Of a stretch of DNA of 64,000 bases, positions 40,458-51,106 are shown piece by piece. Each line of letters begins with the position of its first letter. Within the stretch, counting starts at the first letter, position 1. The DNA comes from Trifolium pratense (Eukaryota; Streptophyta; Magnoliopsida; Fabales; Fabaceae): positions 1,557,501 to 1,621,500 of the forward strand of contig NC_060059.1 of assembly GCF_020283565.1 (NCBI RefSeq), given 5' to 3'. Made by a program: the position numbers and the translations under genes. The notes under the pieces are model-generated. The model made no database searches, was not told the origin of the DNA, and saw nothing but the letters and a program-made list of their open reading frames with translations.

Positions 40458-43239
40458 CTATTGTCCATTTTGGCTGTTACAGGTTTCCGCAATGCAACCA
40501 CCTTCTATATACGAAATATTCCCGGCTTTCTCACTATTTTCACTGAAAGTCACAAGATCATTGTACATTTTCTGTGATGCCTTAGAAAACTCTGTCAAAG
40601 ATTCAAGTACTTGGGAAAATCCATATTGCATTCCATTCAATGTCATCCTCTGTGTTTCTTGAATGCATACGTAATGCTTCTCCTTCTCTACCTCAAGTTT
40701 TCTCCTCAATGTCTCCAAATAATCATCTTTCTCCATCATGCATTCTTCTTCAGTTTCCTCTTCTGATCTATGATCTGTTACTTGCAACTCAAGCATCTTT
40801 GTCTTCAGTTGATATGATCCTAGATATCTTCTATCTAAATCTTTTGTTAAGCTCTCTACTTTCCTCTTCTGTTGCTGCTCCTTACATTGTTGAATCCGAA
40901 GAGCCTTCACATCTTTCACAACACTTTTCAATGCAAGTGCTACCGTCTTATCAGGCAACTTTCGCATAGAATTTAACCAAGCTGAAGAGTTGCCAATCCA
41001 CGAGATTGATTGCAAAATTTACCGTCTGCAGGACATGTGAAGTATTTGACTTCAGAAAGAATCTTCTTTTGTGTTTCATGTGACTCCAACATGATTTTCC
41101 ATGATTGTGTAAGGCTGCATTTCGAAAATGGAAAACAATAAATCAATGAAACATAACAATTTAGTCTGTTTAGTATCAAGTGCTATATTATCTCACCCTT
41201 TCAGTAGTTCAACAATTTGAGGTTGTAATTCTTCATCTCTCATTTTCTGAATTCTCTTTGAGATTGATTCCGCACGCCGAATTGCAACCAAGATCCCAGC
41301 ATATAGATCCTTCATATCAGCTCTAGTCTTATCCATGCTTGATTCATCATCTCCTTTAACATTCTTATTTCTCAATTGCGCACATTTCTTATCATAATTT
41401 TTCCGTGTGCTATCTCCAGCCTAAGGCAAGGAATTTATTAAATGTTAGCAAAATGACGGGGAAAAAAATAAGTACTAATAATATATAGTTGTGTCCATCG
41501 GTTTCATAGAATGCACGTTCAAGCAGTTTCTTCATAAGACAAAAAAATACGTATTAAAAACACAAAAGTAATAAAATTAACCTCACCTTAACCTCCTCAA
41601 ACAGTTTCTTTTCCCATGCATATAACCTTCCTAATGTTAATAAATGACTTCCTGAATCCATCCCTCCATAATCATCAAACAGGTCATTCTTATATTCCAC
41701 CCAGTTTGAAGAATCTTTCATATTTTGAACCACCAAACTCTTGCATGATGATTGCCTGGATGACATGGACTTCCATGTTATTGCATTGATGAGTTTGGTC
41801 GAGCTTTCTGCACTGATATTAGATGGTTCAAATTCTCAAGCAGATATACATGGAATATATTTCACAGTATGAGACATCCATAGTATCAAGTTTAAAGGTT
41901 ATGATGAATTTAGCAAAGTTGCAATTAGTTTAGGCACTCAAATCAATAGGGTCAGCATTTTAAAAGGCTGTGGTCATGTAAGAATGCACTTATTGTTTAT
42001 TTAAGTTCCTAGTTACACATTGTGCATACCTACATTAAGGATCCAGATTCCCTTCATTTAGAAAAACACGCGGTAACATGCATTAACTGATCTCGGCTAT
42101 CAGTTTAACCTTGATTGGCTCACATTAAACCTTCGCCAAATCATATTTAAATAATCACCACCGTTCATTTAAGATATATGACGGCCAAGATCAACATTAC
42201 TGTGTGAAATCCAAATCCCCTGCATTAGCTAATTCAGTCACTTCATGCCTACAATTTCATGGACCAAATCAAGTATCTACAAGTCTTAAGATGCCCAAAT
42301 TCCAAATGCAGGAATATGACTCAATTCAAATAAAGTCATTAAGATGAACCAATGTGTTTGGAAATGAATAAGTAATTGCCGTACTTCGGACATGCTAAAG
42401 TTGAAAAGGTTTCAATGCCTAAATTCAAGAAACTCAACTACAATTAGGGCATGAAATTTGTTAACAATCAAATAATTTTTTTGCAATTAATTTAAGAAAT
42501 TGAAGAAGATAGGACTCACCTTTGATTTCCTCCAAACTAGAATGAAGAGGAATTCTATTAGCCTCAAGCATCTTTGTCACATTCTTACCAGACTCATAAG
42601 CCCTAATGAAATGATCCTCAATATCTTTCAAAGCTTCAAGCAACTCTCTCCCTTCTGCAGGTGTATCAAGAACAGCAAGCCCCTTTTGCTCTCCAACATT
42701 TTCATTAGCCACATCCACCTCCTTCGCCGCGGCTTCAACACCATTATTCACAACTTGTCCTCCACCTTCATTATTACTCTTCTCCTCAACACTCACAGCA
42801 ACCTTATGCTCAATCTCTCCCCTTTCCATTTCATCCTCTAACTCAGGAATCCCTTCTTCCTCCCTCACTGCCCTCAAATCATCATCTGAGTTCCTATGGT
42901 AGCCACTCATAACCTCTTGCCTCACACTATCAAAAGGGTAAAAGAAATCCCAACCAAAATCTCTCTGTGGAGATGGCATTGCAGGTGGTGGCATAGACAT
43001 ATGCATAGGCATGTTCATATTCATATTCATATTCATAGGCATATGCATGTAGAAATACTCACTTGCCTGTTGTTCATTCTGCTCTACTCTACAACCTTCT
43101 TCACCCTCTCCCTCATCCTCAGAAGACTCTGAGGATGTTGTTGAAACAATGCATGAATCACAAGCAGCAATAGATTCATGTTTTGTCTCAGATGGTGTTT
43201 GCTGAAGGAACATAGGGTTATTTATGACATTTTCAGTTG

Positions 43240-43244
43240 TTGAT
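43240..43244. repeat. target site duplication, left copy (TTGAT)
   Basis: TTGAT immediately before the TG of the 5' LTR; the same five bases follow the 3' LTR at 48623-48627. Confidence 0.95.
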
Positions 43245-43909
43245 TGTTGCAAATTGCCTTGAAAACGTGAAGGAAAAACAACACTAGTCTGCTGTTTTCC
43301 GCCCCGGGCGGAAAAACCTGTGTTTCGGGCGGAAATTTGAAGCAGAAATAAGGGGGCTCTCTGTTTTGGCGCCCCAGGCGGAAATCTTGGTGTTTCAGGC
43401 GGAAATTACGCCTCAGGCGGAAATCTTGGTGTTTCAGGCGGAAATCGCTGCAGGGTATTTAAAGGGTCACGTTTTCTGTTTTTCATAACAAGTTTTTAGG
43501 GTTTCTGAGGCCAACATACAAACTAGGGTTATAAGAGAAACATCTTGTGAAGACTCTAGGGTTGGGTAATCATTCTATCACCTTGGGAAACACTTTCATT
43601 GAAATCTCTTGGTCACGGGAAGAGATTTGGGAAAAGGGTAGAAATAGGATAACTCTATTTTCTTGCAACTCTTTTGAGAATCTCATTGTAATCAAGGAAC
43701 AAAGTTTGATAGTGGAACGGAGAGCTGCTCTCTCCCCCAGATTAGGTCACATTGACTGAACTGGGTAAACAATTTATTGTGTCCTTTTCTTTTCTCGCCG
43801 TTTATCATTATTTGAGATTATTATTGCCGTTCGCTTATTTTGATTGCTTAATCGTATTTGCTCCACACATCAAGATTATTATTGGTGTGATTTTATCGAA
43901 TTCACAACA
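43245..43909 (+). repeat. 5' LTR
   Basis: 665 bp, TG...CA. U3 has six forward copies of GGCGGAAA (near 43307, 43328, 43378, 43398, 43416, 43437), one reverse copy (TTTTCCGCC near 43295) and TTTGGCGC at 43365. TATTTAAA at 43456 is the probable TATA box. Confidence 0.97.
43456..43463 (+). promoter_or_regulatory. TATA-like box in the LTR
   Basis: GGGTATTTAAAGGGTC, directly downstream of the GGCGGAAA repeats; would start transcription near 43490. Duplicated in the 3' LTR. Confidence 0.6.
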
Positions 43910-43910
43910 A

Positions 43911-43929
43911 TTGGCGCCCACCGTGGGGC
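43911..43929 (+). other. primer-binding site
   Basis: TTGGCGCCCACCGTGGGGC follows the 5' LTR by one base. It starts with TGG, as expected for pairing with a tRNA 3' CCA, but it is not the initiator-Met site (TGGTATCAGAGC) used by most plant copia elements. The donor tRNA is not identified. Confidence 0.65.
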
Positions 43930-43953
43930 AAAGGATCAAACGAATTAAGTATC

Positions 43954-46900
43954 ATGGGTTCTAAGTGGGACATCGAGAAGTTCACCGGGAGTAACGACTT
44001 TGGGTTGTGGAAGGTGAAGATGAGGGCAATACTAACTCAACAAAAGTGTGATGAGGCGCTTCTAGGAGAGGCACACATGCCTGCTACTTTGACACCAGCA
44101 GAAAAGACCGAGATGAATAATAAAGCACTGAGTGCGATTATTTTGTGCCTTGGGGATAAGGTGTTGAGAGAAGTAGCGAAAGAAAAAACAGCTGTGGCTA
44201 TGTGGACCAAGCTTGATGCGTTGTATATGACGAAGTCTTTGGCACATAAGCAGTGTTTGAAAGAACGCTTGTTTTTCTTTCGTATGGTGGAGAATAAGTC
44301 GGTAATGGAACAACTATCGGAGTTCAATAAAATTATTGACGATTTGGCGAACATTGATGTGAACCTGGAAGATGAGGACAAAGCGTTTCACCTGTTGTGT
44401 GCTTTTCCCAAGTCTCTTTACAATCTCAAGGATGCATTGCTATATGGCAAAGAAGGCACTATCACCTTGGATGAAGTCCAATCGGCCTTGAGAACCAAGG
44501 AGTTGACTAAACTCAGAGATATGAAAATTGATGATAGTGGAGAAGGCTTGAATATTGCAAGGGGGAGAAGTGAAAACAAAGGGAGAGGAAAAGGGAAGAA
44601 ACACAGGTCCAAGTCTAGGGCAAAGGGTGATGGTGGTGGCAAGTTCAAATGTTACCATTGTCATGAACCAGGTCACTTCAAGAAGGACTGTCCCGAGAGA
44701 AGGGGTGGTGGTAGTTCGTCAGTTCAAATTGCCGCTAGTGAGGAGGAAGGTTATGAGAGTGCAGGAGCACTAACAGTTACAAGTTGGGAACCTGAGAAAA
44801 GCTGGGTCATGGACTCAGGGTGCTCATATCACATTTGTCCAAGAAAGGAGTACTTTGAAACCTTGGAATTTAAAGAAGGTGGAGTTGTTCGTCTCGGTAA
44901 CAATAAGGCGTGCAAGGTTCAAGGGATGGGTACTATCCGTCTCAAAATGTTTGATGACCGTGATTTCCTTTTGAAGAATGTGAGGTATATTCCCGAACTT
45001 AAGAGAAATTTGATTTCCATAAGCATGTTTGATAGTCTAGGGTTTTGTACTAGAATTGAACGTGGGGTAATGAGAATTTCAAATGGTGCATTAGTAATTG
45101 CTAAAGGGTCTAAAATTAATGGACTTTATATTTTAGAAGGTTCCACTGTTATTTCTAATGCATTAGTAACTAGTGTAGAGGCTGCAGATATAACCAAACT
45201 ATGGCATTTGAGGTTAGGGCATGTCAGTGAGAGGGGTTTGGTTGAACTAGCTAAACAAGGTTTGCTAGGACAAGAAAAATTGAACAAACTAGAATTTTGT
45301 GATAACTGCACATTAGGCAAACAACACAAGGTGAAGTTTGGGGTGGGAGTGCATAATTCTAGTAGACCATTTGAGTATGTTCACTCGGACCTTTGGGGTC
45401 CAGCGTCTGTTTCCACTCATGGGGGAGGTTCATATTTTCTTACTATGATTGATGATTATTCTAGAAGGGTATGGGTTCACATAATAAAGAACAAAAGTGA
45501 CACCTTTGAAAAATTTAAGGAATGGCATACCTTAATAGAAAATCAAACAGGAACTAAACTGAAAGTGTTGAGAACTGACAATGGCCTGGAGTTTGTTTCA
45601 GAGCAATTTAATGAGTTTTGCAGGAAACTAGGTATAAAGAGGCATAGAACCGTTGCATACACACCGCAGCAGAATGGTCTGGCTGAAAGGATGAACAGGA
45701 CCCTGCTGGAGCGCGTGAGATGTATGCTGTTGGGAGCTGGATTACCCAAAAGTTTCTGGGGAGAGGCAGTTAACACTGCTGCATATTTGATCAACAGATG
45801 TCCATCAACAGGAATTGATCTAAAGACACCTATGGAGGTTTGGAGTGGCAAGCCGGCAGACTACTCTAACTTGAAAGTCTTTGGAGCTTTAGCATTTGCA
45901 CATGTCAGGCAAGATAAGCTTGATGCTAGAGCTGTGAAGTGTGTTTTCATTGGTTATCCCGAGGGTGTGAAAGGTTACAAGCTGTGGAAGATGGAGCCTG
46001 GAGGATCAAAGTTTATCATAAGCAGGGATGTCACTTTTGATGAGACCCGGATGGGGATGAAGTGCAAAGACCTGGAGAAAAGACCAGAAACAGGGGTGGA
46101 GAGAATTCAGTTTGAGGTGGAGCCTTCCATTGATGAGAGGGAAAAGGAGGATGAGACTCAAGTACCTGATGAGAGTGGAAGTGATGAAACAACTGTTCCT
46201 GACTATCAGCTAGCAAGAGATAGGGAGAGGAGAGTTATTCGTCCACCTAATAGACTCGGTTATGCTGACCTTATTTGTTATGCTTTGAATGCAGCTGAAG
46301 AAGTGCAAGACTCGGAACCAAAGAACTTCAGGGAAGCATCAGAAAGCATAGATAGTCAAGACTGGCTGAAGGCAATGAATGAGGAAATGCTTTCATTGGA
46401 GAAAAACCAGACTTGGAAGCTTGTGCCATTACCTAAAAATAAAAGGGTAGTTGGTAGCAAGTGGGTGTTCAAAAGGAAAGAAGGTATACCAGGGGTCGAA
46501 GCACCAAGGTATAAGGCGAGACTTGTAGCAAAGGGTTTTACTCAGGTAGAGGGGATTGATTACAATGAAATCTTCTCACCGGTGGTGAAACATTGTTCTA
46601 TAAGGGTACTTATGGCTATTGTCAACATGTATGATCTTGAGTTAGAACAGATGGATGTGAAGACCGCATTCTTACATGGAGAGTTAGAAGAAACTATCTA
46701 CATGCAACAACCTGAAGGTTTTGTGGAAGACAATTCTAAAGTATGTCTGTTGAAGAAATCTTTGTATGGGTTGAAGCAGAGTCCGAGGCAGTGGTATCGT
46801 CGGTTTGATGATTTCTTATTGAAGACTGGATTTGTGAGAAGCAACTATGACAGTTGTGTGTACATGATGAAGAGGAATGAGAAAGTCATTCTCTACCTCC

Positions 46901-47881
46901 TTCTTTATGTAGATGATATTCTTATGGCAAGTTCTGACAAGCATGAGATTCAAAAGCTCAAGGAGAAATTAAATGGTGAATTTGAGATGAAGGATCTTGG
47001 AAATGCGAAGAGGATACTTGGTATGGATATCTTGAGAGACCGGAGTAAAGGTGAGTTGTTCTTATCTCAGCATGATTATTTGAAGAAAGTGGTGGAGCGG
47101 TTTAGAATGACAGATTCTAAGGTAGTGAATACACCACTTGGTCACCATTCAAAGTTGTCGATAAAACAGTGTCCTCAATCCGAGGATGAGAGAAAGAAGA
47201 TGGAGAGTACTCCCTATGCAAGTGGGGTTGGAAGCATCATGTATGGCATGGTTTGTAGTAGGCCTGATTTATCATATGCAATAAGTGTGGTAAGTCGGTT
47301 TATGGCAAATCCGGGCCAAGTTCATTGGCAAGCTTTGAAGTGGGTTCTGAGGTATTTGAATGGTTCTTTGAAGGGTGGTCTGAAGTACACAAGAACTGAT
47401 CCAGGAAGAGATGCTTTGGAGGGATATGTGGATGCGGACTATGCAGGTAATATAGACACTAGAAAATCCTTATCGGGTTTTGTGTTTACATTGTTCGGTA
47501 CAACGGTAACGTGGAAGGCCAATCAACAATCTGTTGTAGCCTTGTCAACAACTCAAGCAGAATACATAGCCCTTGTTGAAGGGGGTCAAGGAAGCCATAT
47601 GGTTGAAGGGTATGATTGGAGAAATGGGGATTAGTCAAGGGTGTGTGAAGATACATTGTGACAGTCAGAGTGCCATTCATTTGGCAAATCACCAGGTGTA
47701 TCATGAAAGGACAAAGCACATTGACATCCGGTTGCACTTTGTAAGAGACATGATTGAAACAAAAGAGATCATGGTACAGAAAATTGCATCAGAGGAGAAT
47801 CCAGCTGACATGTTCACCAAATCGTTACCTAGAGCTAAGTTCAAGCATTGCTTGGACTTAATTAACTTCGTTGAAGGGTAG
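43954..47881 (+). CDS. copia gag-pol polyprotein, one frameshift
   Basis: Open from 43954 to 47634 (1226 aa), then continued in another frame to the stop at 47879-47881. Domain order: gag (UBN2-like, [14 protein letters not shown] start), CCHC knuckle [14 protein letters not shown] at about 233-246, protease DSG at about 287, GAG-pre-integrase ([14 protein letters not shown]), integrase (about 470-590; [25 protein letters not shown]), reverse transcriptase with YVDDILMAS at about 985, RNase H with DADYAGN at about 1160. In RNase H a run of five G at 47581-47585 carries one base more than the frame requires; after it the sequence reads on as VKEAIWL. All other motifs look intact. The leader between LTR and ATG is only 44 nt. 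Confidence 0.93.
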
Positions 47882-47942
47882 ACGGAGGTTGGAGAGAGCA
47901 GCACGGTGGTTGATGGGAAGTTGGCATCACCATCGTTTTAAA

Positions 47943-47957
47943 GGCAAGGTGGAGATT
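47943..47957 (+). other. polypurine tract
   Basis: GGCAAGGTGGAGATT directly precedes the TG of the 3' LTR; AAGGTGGAGATT is typical for plant copia plus-strand priming. Confidence 0.85.
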
Positions 47958-48622
47958 TGTTGCAAATTGCCTTGAAAACGTGAAGGAAAAACAACACTAG
48001 TCTGCTGTTTTCCGCCCCGGGCGGAAAAACCTGTGTTTCGGGCGGAAATTTGAAGCAGAAATAAGGGGGCTCTCTGTTTTGGCGCCCCAGGCGGAAATCT
48101 TGGTGTTTCAGGCGGAAATTACGCCTCAGGCGGAAATCTTGGTGTTTCAGGCGGAAATCGCTGCAGGGTATTTAAAGGGTCACGTTTTCTGTTTTTCATA
48201 ACAAGTTTTTAGGGTTTCTGAGGCCAACATACAAACTAGGGTTATAAGAGAAACATCTTGTGAAGACTCTAGGGTTGGGTAATCATTCTATCACCTTGGG
48301 AAACACTTTCATTGAAATCTCTTGGTCACGGGAAGAGATTTGGGAAAAGGGTAGAAATAGGATAACTCTATTTTCTTGCAACTCTTTTGAGAATCTCATT
48401 GTAATCAAGGAACAAAGTTTGATAGTGGAACGGAGAGCTGCTCTCTCCCCCAGATTAGGTCACATTGACTGAACTGGGTAAACAATTTATTGTGTCCTTT
48501 TCTTTTCTCGCCGTTTATCATTATTTGAGATTATTATTGCCGTTCGCTTATTTTGATTGCTTAATCGTATTTGCTCCACACATCAAGATTATTATTGGTG
48601 TGATTTTATCGAATTCACAACA
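47958..48622 (+). repeat. 3' LTR
   Basis: 665 bp, same length as the 5' LTR and the same 70-codon reading frame inside; no difference seen by eye. Followed by the second TTGAT. Confidence 0.97.
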
Positions 48623-48627
48623 TTGAT
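48623..48627. repeat. target site duplication, right copy (TTGAT)
   Basis: Exact match of 43240-43244, after which the DUF630 coding sequence resumes. Confidence 0.95.
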
Positions 48628-49264
48628 GATGAATGAGAAGAAGAAGGGTCAAAACCCTTAGGAGGAAAAGTTATAAGAAAAGGTGAAGAAGGTGAAGAAT
48701 GTCTTGCAACAAAGAGCTTAATAACTGCAGCTACTGCATTCAAAGAGTGAAAATACTTACAATGAGCTTCAGCAAGTGCATATCTTTTCTCTACAGCTAA
48801 CTTCAGCTGCCGTTTTCTCTCTCTACAGATAGCTACAACTTCTTCTTCTTCCTCTAGTTTGGAAGCAACACAACCCATTTCTCTTATCTTCAACAAAGTT
48901 TGTTTTTTTCTTTAGAAGATTGAACAAAAAAGAAAGAAAGAAAGGTTCTTGCTCTTGCTTGGTTGAATGTGTTGTTACTGTTTTCTCTGACAAAAAGGAG
49001 GGAACTTTCACAGATAGAGAGAGAGAAGGAACTTTTTCAAGTTTCAAATGGGTTTCTAAAAAAACAAGCTTTAACAAACAAGAACAAAAAAAGAAAAGTT
49101 TTTTTTTTCTTCAGTAAAACCATTTCGTCATTTTAAGACAAAAATGAAAAAGCTTTTACAGAAAACCAGAAGCAATAATTTTCATCTCTGAGCTGTGTTT
49201 CAGAATTTCAACATTAGTCACACAAACAAACAAACAAGTAAGAAGAAAAAAGAACATCAATAGG

Positions 49265-51106
49265 GTGTTAAGCAAGCGACATGGAGATGGTTCTTTGGCT
49301 ATGCTCACAGTAGATTTTGCGAATGCATTTAACATGGTAGACAGGTCGGCGCTTCTACACGAGGTAAGAGTGAGATGTCCATCTATTTCTTTGTGGGTTG
49401 AATTTCTTTATGGTCAGGAAGCAAGGTTATACATTGGGGATGGACATATTATGTCAGCTACTGGGGTACAACAAGGTGACCCGTTGGGACCGCTCCTTTT
49501 CGCTCTTGTGTTGCATCCTCTTATTCATATGATTAGAGACAATTGCAAGCTTCTTCTTCATGCTTGGTATCTTGATGATGGGACTGTTGTAGGTGATTCA
49601 AGGGAAGTGGCTAAAGCACTTGATATCATCCGGGAGAGAGGCCCAGGCTTGGGTCTTGATTTAAATATTCGTAAGACTGAGATCTTTTGGCCTTCATGTG
49701 ATGGAAATAAACTTCGTGAGGGGTTGTTCCCTTCAGACATTGGGAGGCCGACGTTAGGGGTGAAATTGCTCGGAGGGGCTGTTAGTCGAGATAAATGTTT
49801 TATCGAGGGTGTGGCCATGAAGAGAGCTGTCAGGGCTGTTGAGTTGATGCATCTTCTTCCTCGGTTAAGGGACCCACAAAGTGAGCTTCTTCTACTTCGA
49901 TCATGCATGGGTATTGCCAAACTTTTTTTTGGACTAAGGACGTGTCAACCAGTTTACATGGAAGATGCAGCTTTTTTGTTTGATAAAGAGTTGCGTGGGG
50001 CGGTTGAAGACATTGTGGTTGGCGGAGGTCCTTTCTTTGGGGATCTTCAATGGAGAATAGCTTCCTTACCTATTAAGGTCGGGGGGTTAGGGTTATACTC
50101 AGCAGTAGAGGCAGCCTCATATGCTTTTGTTGCTTCCAGAGCTCAGTCTTGGGTGTTGCAAGATCATATATTGAGGGATAGTGGAGTGTGTGGTATGGAC
50201 GCTGATTTTGACAATGCTTTGGATGGTCTCCGTGATATGGTTCCAACTTTAGACTTTAGCAGTTTCACTAGCAAGGACACCGTCCCCCCTAAAGCCCAAC
50301 ATGTTTTGGCGAGTGCCCTGTTTAGTAAAATTGTTAAGGACATGGAAGTTAACTTTCAATTGACGACCAGACAGAAAGCAGTTTTTGGATGTTTGCAGGC
50401 GTCCCATGCTCAGGATTTTCTTCTAGCTATCCCAATCGAGGGATTAGGTCAACATATGTCCCCGGTAGAATATCGCACAATCCTCAAATATCGCTTGATG
50501 ATTCCTCTATTTCCTGTTGATGAGGTATGTCCTGTTTGTCGTAAGGCATGTCTGGATAGATTTGGGGAGCATGCAGTTCATTGTCGAGAGCTTCCAGGCT
50601 TCAAATACAGACATGACTTTGTTCGGGATGTCCTTTTTGATGTTTTTAAGCGTGCAGGCGTATCTGTGAAGAAAGAGGCACCTGTGAACTTCTTGACTGG
50701 CCCACTGGAAGGGAGATCTACATTGAGGCCAGCCGATATTTTGGTGTACGGATGGGAAGGAGGAAAACATGCATGTGTGGACTTGACTGGAGTATCCCCA
50801 CTTGTGGGATTGACGACTGAGGATTTTACTGTAGGACAGGCAGCCCTCAAAGCTGCTTCAAGCAAAGTGGCCAAACATGAGAGAGCGTGTTCTAACAATC
50901 AACATGCGTTTATACCATTTGCGTTTGACACGTTTGGCTTTCTAGCTCCAGATGCTGTGAATATTTTGAAAAGAGTTCAAAGAGTCATGCATAGCAATGT
51001 GGTGTCTCCGAGGTCTCTAGATGTAGTATTTAAAAGGATTGGTTTTGCCATTCAAAAAGGATTAGCGGCGCAGCTTGTTGCTCGTTTGCCTTCCATTCAA
51101 GTGTAA
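49265..51106 (+). CDS. reverse transcriptase fragment with R2-like endonuclease-type C-terminus
   Basis: Open frame of 613 codons with no ATG of its own. The N-terminal part is the second half of a non-LTR-type reverse transcriptase: motif A LTVDFANAFNMVDRS (about 13-28), motif B GVQQGDPLGPLLFA (about 66-80), catalytic YLDD (about 100), then GLDLNIRKTEIFW. A thumb/connector of about 300 residues follows. At 422-440 is the cysteine/histidine cluster CPVCRKACLDRFGEHAVHC, then KYRHDFVRD (about 447) and RPADILV...ACVDLTGV (about 488-510). The order CCHC, RHD, RPD...D resembles the restriction-like endonuclease of R2/NeSL-type elements rather than the N-terminal APE of plant L1. The start is truncated inside the reverse transcriptase. 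The frame is fully open, although it looks like a fragment. I recall similar proteins as a repetitive family in dicots, but its class is unsettled to me. Confidence 0.75.
   Translation: MLSKRHGDGSLAMLTVDFANAFNMVDRSALLHEVRVRCPSISLWVEFLYGQEARLYIGDGHIMSATGVQQGDPLGPLLFALVLHPLIHMIRDNCKLLLHAWYLDDGTVVGDSREVAKALDIIRERGPGLGLDLNIRKTEIFWPSCDGNKLREGLFPSDIGRPTLGVKLLGGAVSRDKCFIEGVAMKRAVRAVELMHLLPRLRDPQSELLLLRSCMGIAKLFFGLRTCQPVYMEDAAFLFDKELRGAVEDIVVGGGPFFGDLQWRIASLPIKVGGLGLYSAVEAASYAFVASRAQSWVLQDHILRDSGVCGMDADFDNALDGLRDMVPTLDFSSFTSKDTVPPKAQHVLASALFSKIVKDMEVNFQLTTRQKAVFGCLQASHAQDFLLAIPIEGLGQHMSPVEYRTILKYRLMIPLFPVDEVCPVCRKACLDRFGEHAVHCRELPGFKYRHDFVRDVLFDVFKRAGVSVKKEAPVNFLTGPLEGRSTLRPADILVYGWEGGKHACVDLTGVSPLVGLTTEDFTVGQAALKAASSKVAKHERACSNNQHAFIPFAFDTFGFLAPDAVNILKRVQRVMHSNVVSPRSLDVVFKRIGFAIQKGLAAQLVARLPSIQV

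Larger units (their letters stand above)
43245..48622 (+). mobile_element. complete Ty1/copia LTR retrotransposon
   Basis: 5378 bp: 665-bp LTRs at both ends beginning TGTTGCAAATTGCC and ending GAATTCACAACA, a primer-binding site next to the 5' LTR, gag-pol, and a purine tract before the 3' LTR. The order integrase before reverse transcriptase defines Ty1/copia. It lies in opposite orientation in exon 1 of the DUF630/632 gene, with a perfect 5-bp target duplication. The two LTRs look identical by eye, so insertion was recent. Confidence 0.97.
40458..48878 (-). pseudogene. DUF630/DUF632 gene, copy 1, doubly disrupted
   Basis: Sister of the intact gene at 60786-64000. Exon 1 begins MGCVASKLEEEEEVVAICRE (48878) and is cut by a copia retrotransposon at 43245-48622 (TSD TTGAT), resuming to 42530. 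Exon 2 is 41807-41587 and exon 3 41420-41197, both the same size as in copy 2. Exon 4 is 41114-40458: 657 bp against 853 bp, because 196 bp are missing between TTTAACCAA and GCTGAAGAG at 40980/40981. That deletion shifts the frame within DUF632. Family members have an N-myristoylation/palmitoylation start (MGC), a proline/acidic linker and the long helical DUF632; Arabidopsis NRG2 and rice REL2 belong here. A reverse-transcriptase sequence also lies directly upstream (49265-51106), where the promoter should be. Confidence 0.92.

Noticed and set aside
43547..43759. 70-codon frame present in both LTRs
   Set aside because: Lies in the LTR leader region and is identical in both copies only because the LTRs are.
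44037..44381. Antisense frames across the gag-pol gene
   Set aside because: Shadow frames of a strong coding sequence with full copia domains on the plus strand.
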